Origin: an uncultured Clostridia bacterium
GTDB lineage: Bacteria; Bacillota; Clostridia; Oscillospirales; Acutalibacteraceae
Assembly (NCBI GenBank): GCA_937880805.1
Contig: CALGRR010000102.1
Span: 1 to 16,614 of the forward strand
DNA length: 16,614 nucleotides
Reading direction: 5' to 3'
Part shown: positions 14,755-16,614 of the stretch, piece after piece
Layout of the letters: every line of letters begins with the position of its first letter
How positions within the stretch are numbered: position 1 is the first letter of the stretch
Notes under the pieces: model-generated
What the model saw: the letters and a program-made list of their open reading frames with translations, nothing else
Told to the model about the DNA's origin: nothing
Databases searched by the model: none
Translations under genes and position numbers: made by a program

Positions 14755-15023
14755 CGGGAATAATCCGAACAATGCCTGAAAGCGAGTCTTTTCAACGCTT
14801 TTCGGTGTTTCGCGATTGAAAGGCGTCAGCCTTTCTGCTCACTCAACATCCAAAAATCATTTTAAAATCCTTCGCTTTCAGGTCGAAGATTTTTTATCGA
14901 GATGATTTTTGGCTTGTCAAGGCACAAAACGGAGCAAATCCTTGACGGATTTGCGAGTATTTTAACGAAGAAAAGGCGGAAATCCTCCGATAAAAAACAC
15001 AGTTCGGATTACTCCCGCCACTC
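14749..15023 (+). repeat. Structured inverted-repeat element between murG and murA
   Basis: Terminal arms 14749-14770 and 15002-15023 are inverted copies, 20 of 22 identical. Inside are further perfect pairs: 14775-14785 with 14872-14882 (11 bp), 14818-14824 with 14829-14835 (7 bp), 14850-14860 with 14902-14912 (11 bp), 14916-14922 with 14940-14946 (7 bp), and 14934-14941 with 14947-14954 (8 bp). Some exclude or cross each other. No ORF fills the 331-base gap 14755-15085. Size, terminal repeats and gene-flanking position fit a MITE-like or other dispersed intergenic repeat; a structured RNA is the alternative. Bases 15024-15078 have no recognised signal beyond a very weak promoter-like match. 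Confidence 0.65.
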
Positions 15024-15091
15024 CAAATAAAATCACAATAATTACGCTTTCGGAATAATATGTTAGTAGTTATGTTCCGAGGAGCGTGAGT

Positions 15092-16288
15092 ATGAAAAAA
15101 CTTGTTATAGACGGCGGAAACGCCTTAAGCGGAAGTGTTGTGCTTCAGGGTTCAAAAAACAGTTCTTTGCCTATTCTTGCGGCCGCTGCCGCAGTCAACG
15201 GCATAAGCGTAATACATAACTGCCCCGATTTAACCGATGTTTCGGCGGCAATTAAAATACTTGAGCACATAGGCTGCAAGGTCAAGCGTGAAAATACAAC
15301 GGTTATTGTTGATGCACGCGGTGCCTGCAGATATGATATTTCCGAAACCCTTATGAGGGAAATGCGTTCATCAATTATTTTTCTCGGTGCCCTGCTTGCA
15401 AGATTCGGCAAAGCGGAAATGACTCCGCCCGGCGGGTGCGAAATAGGGCTCCGACCAATAGATTTGCATCTTTCATCGCTTCGCATTATGGGTGTTGATA
15501 TTGCCGAAAAGGGCGGTATTCTCGATTGCAAAGCCGAAAACGGAATTAAGGGGCGTAATATAAGCCTTGCTTTTCCGAGCGTAGGTGCAACCGAAAATAT
15601 TATGCTTGCTTCACTCGGTGCAACGGGTGAAACGGTTATAACCAATGCGGCAAGAGAGCCCGAAATAAAGGATCTTGCAGAATTCTTAATCAAATGCGGT
15701 GCAAAAATCAGCGGTGCGGGTCAGAGTGTTATAAGAATTGAAGGCAGCTTCAATGCAAATAATATTGAACACACCGTTATTCCCGACAGAATTGTTGCTT
15801 CAACCTATATGGCGGCGGCAGCCTGTGCGGGCGGCAAAATTGCCGTGAAAGGAATAAACAAAGAGCATATAGTGCCCGTTGTTCACGCATTTGAGGTTGC
15901 GGGCTGTGAATTGGAATTCAGCCCCGACGAGCTTATAATTGAAGCTCCCGAAAGGCTTCGCAGGGTGAGATATATAAGAACAATGCCTTATCCCGGCTTT
16001 CCTACAGATTCGCAGGCGGTTGTTATGGCTATGCTCACAAAAGCAAGGGGCACCAGCATTATAAATGAAAATATTTTTGAAAATGTTACAGAATTAGATT
16101 TGCCAATATTGGGACAAATATTAGTTGTAATAAAAGCTGTGGATATATTAGGATATATTCCACACGAAGATGTCATGGTAAATTTATTTATTAAATATGT
16201 ATTTTCTTTGTCTGTAAGTCCACATACAAAATCTGCTAATTTTGTATTATTACTATTTTTACCTAAATCTATGATTTCTATATTCTGA
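15092..16288 (+). CDS. murA: UDP-GlcNAc 1-carboxyvinyltransferase, C-terminus replaced
   Basis: MurA transfers enolpyruvate from PEP to UDP-GlcNAc, the first committed step of peptidoglycan synthesis. ATG 15092 follows GAGGAG (15079-15084) by 7 bases; the in-frame GTG at 15086 lies too close to that site. Family features are clear up to residue 331: SKNSSLPILAA (21-31, catalytic-site Lys22), TPPGGCEIGLRPID (111-124, Cys116), SVGATENIMLA, and GFPTDSQA with GTSIINENIFEN at 320-331. The expected next block (an RF-x-HV-x-EL-x-RMGA-like sequence) and the final 85-90 residues are missing. Instead about 67 AT-rich, unrelated codons run to a stop at 16288. The protein as written is probably non-functional. 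The cause may be an insertion, rearrangement or assembly join near 16085. Confidence 0.85.
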   Translation: MKKLVIDGGNALSGSVVLQGSKNSSLPILAAAAAVNGISVIHNCPDLTDVSAAIKILEHIGCKVKRENTTVIVDARGACRYDISETLMREMRSSIIFLGALLARFGKAEMTPPGGCEIGLRPIDLHLSSLRIMGVDIAEKGGILDCKAENGIKGRNISLAFPSVGATENIMLASLGATGETVITNAAREPEIKDLAEFLIKCGAKISGAGQSVIRIEGSFNANNIEHTVIPDRIVASTYMAAAACAGGKIAVKGINKEHIVPVVHAFEVAGCELEFSPDELIIEAPERLRRVRYIRTMPYPGFPTDSQAVVMAMLTKARGTSIINENIFENVTELDLPILGQILVVIKAVDILGYIPHEDVMVNLFIKYVFSLSVSPHTKSANFVLLLFLPKSMISIF

Positions 16289-16359
16289 AATAAATTTGCA
16301 CATATAAATTTCCAAAATTTTATTCCGGATACAGAATCCTCTGTACATAAATATAGCAT
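15988..16359 (-). CDS. Unrecognised minus-strand protein, probably cut at the murA junction
   Basis: No family is named with confidence. The reading frame starts MLYLCTEDSVSGIKFWK at ATG 16359, 10 bases after AGAAAGG (16370-16376), with an extended -10 candidate TGCTATACT at 16434-16442 and TATAAA at 16418-16423 farther upstream. The first 55-60 residues look like a genuine alternating strand-helix domain (LYLCTED, then an amphipathic helix, IEIIDLG, a second helix, NTYLI). The last 33 or so codons (15988-16086) are antisense to intact murA and cannot be native. The stretch between is uncertain. An early acidic strand followed by a helix might suggest a Toprim-like nucleotide-binding fold; this is weak inference. 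Composition is strongly AT-rich compared with the rest of the window. Confidence 0.45.
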   Translation of the reverse strand: MLYLCTEDSVSGIKFWKFICANLFQNIEIIDLGKNSNNTKLADFVCGLTDKENTYLINKFTMTSSCGIYPNISTAFITTNICPNIGKSNSVTFSKIFSFIMLVPLAFVSIAITTACESVGKPG

Positions 16360-16614
16360 AAACTTTTTGCCTTTCTATATGCATATTATTTTTTTTATAA
16401 TAATAAAGTGTTTTTTCTTTATATGCTAGAATGAGTATAGCACAATAAAAATTTTTTTAAAAGATATGAGAGAGATTTGGATACATTTTGAAGAAAGAAG
16501 AAATTGGAAAGCGAAAATGTCTGAGCCGTTAAAGGTTCGAATAATAAAAGAAAAAGAACTTTAAAGTTGTTTGCAATATAAAAATATGCGGTAACTTTTT
16601 ATAGTATAATTTAA
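16360..16614. other. AT-rich end region with one short ORF
   Basis: Beyond the minus-strand start codon the DNA is very AT-rich (11 G+C in the 60 bases from 16381). One short plus-strand frame, ATG 16466 to TAA 16564, would encode 32 residues beginning MREIWIHFEERRNWK, highly charged and without a ribosome site; it may be a remnant or chance. A TATAAT (16605-16610) near the edge lacks a -35 partner. No repeat, attachment site or tRNA was seen. Confidence 0.4.

Noticed and set aside
15033..15061. TCACAA-N17-TAATAT as a separate murA promoter
   Set aside because: Only three of six -35 bases match. The gap needs experimental mapping before a promoter is called.
14755..15085. A riboswitch or CRISPR-like array in the murG-murA gap
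   Set aside because: The repeats are inverted, not regularly spaced direct repeats, and no known riboswitch core was recognised.
15145..15693. A 182-codon open frame on the minus strand inside murA
   Set aside because: It is antisense to well-conserved murA sequence, has no recognisable domain, and is explained by the codon bias of the true gene. Similar long antisense frames occur opposite murF (10402-10932) and gpr (2959-3420).
16605..16610. TATAAT near the right edge as a plus-strand promoter
   Set aside because: No -35 hexamer lies 15-19 bases upstream, there is no extended TGn, and the surrounding DNA is so AT-rich that a chance match is likely.

Overview
The window reads as chromosomal DNA from a spore-forming, meso-DAP type member of the Clostridia, most likely near the Ruminococcaceae/Oscillospiraceae. 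This is inferred from spore-specific genes (spoVAE, gpr) beside a Firmicutes-type mra/dcw cell-wall cluster, a PASTA-bearing class B penicillin-binding protein, strong AAGGAGG-type ribosome sites and clean TTGACA/TATAAT promoters. No species can be named from the sequence alone.

Left part (1-2760). Four minus-strand genes, each with its own promoter and/or terminator, are interleaved with one plus-strand gene: nagA (amino-sugar recycling), acpP (fatty-acid carrier), spoVAE (plus strand, orphan spore-channel subunit), a 55-residue cysteine-tailed membrane protein, and rpsT. Then gpr (spore germination protease) starts the plus-strand half.

Central part (3720-14754). A consensus-like promoter and a candidate MraZ operator precede mraZ-rsmH-ftsL-PBP-murE-murF-mraY-ftsW-murG, all on the plus strand and tightly packed (mraZ/rsmH overlap by 4 bases, ftsW/murG by 14). 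Together they regulate the cluster (MraZ), modify 16S rRNA (RsmH), build the UDP-MurNAc-pentapeptide (MurE, MurF), make lipid I and lipid II (MraY, MurG), and polymerise and crosslink septal or cortex peptidoglycan (FtsW, PBP, FtsL). murD is missing from its usual place between mraY and ftsW. The only sizeable internal gap, between ftsL and the PBP gene, holds a 15-bp perfect inverted repeat and a candidate mother-cell sigma-E promoter.

Right part (14749-16614). A roughly 275-bp inverted-repeat element, rich in nested and mutually exclusive stems, fills the gap between murG and murA; its left arm starts in the last sense codon of murG. murA is normal for about 331 codons and then stops matching its family near 16085. 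From there to the end the DNA is much more AT-rich and carries the start of an unrelated minus-strand gene. This is either the edge of an insertion or a chimeric assembly join, and it is the most anomalous point of the window.

No tRNA, rRNA, CRISPR array or complete insertion sequence was seen.
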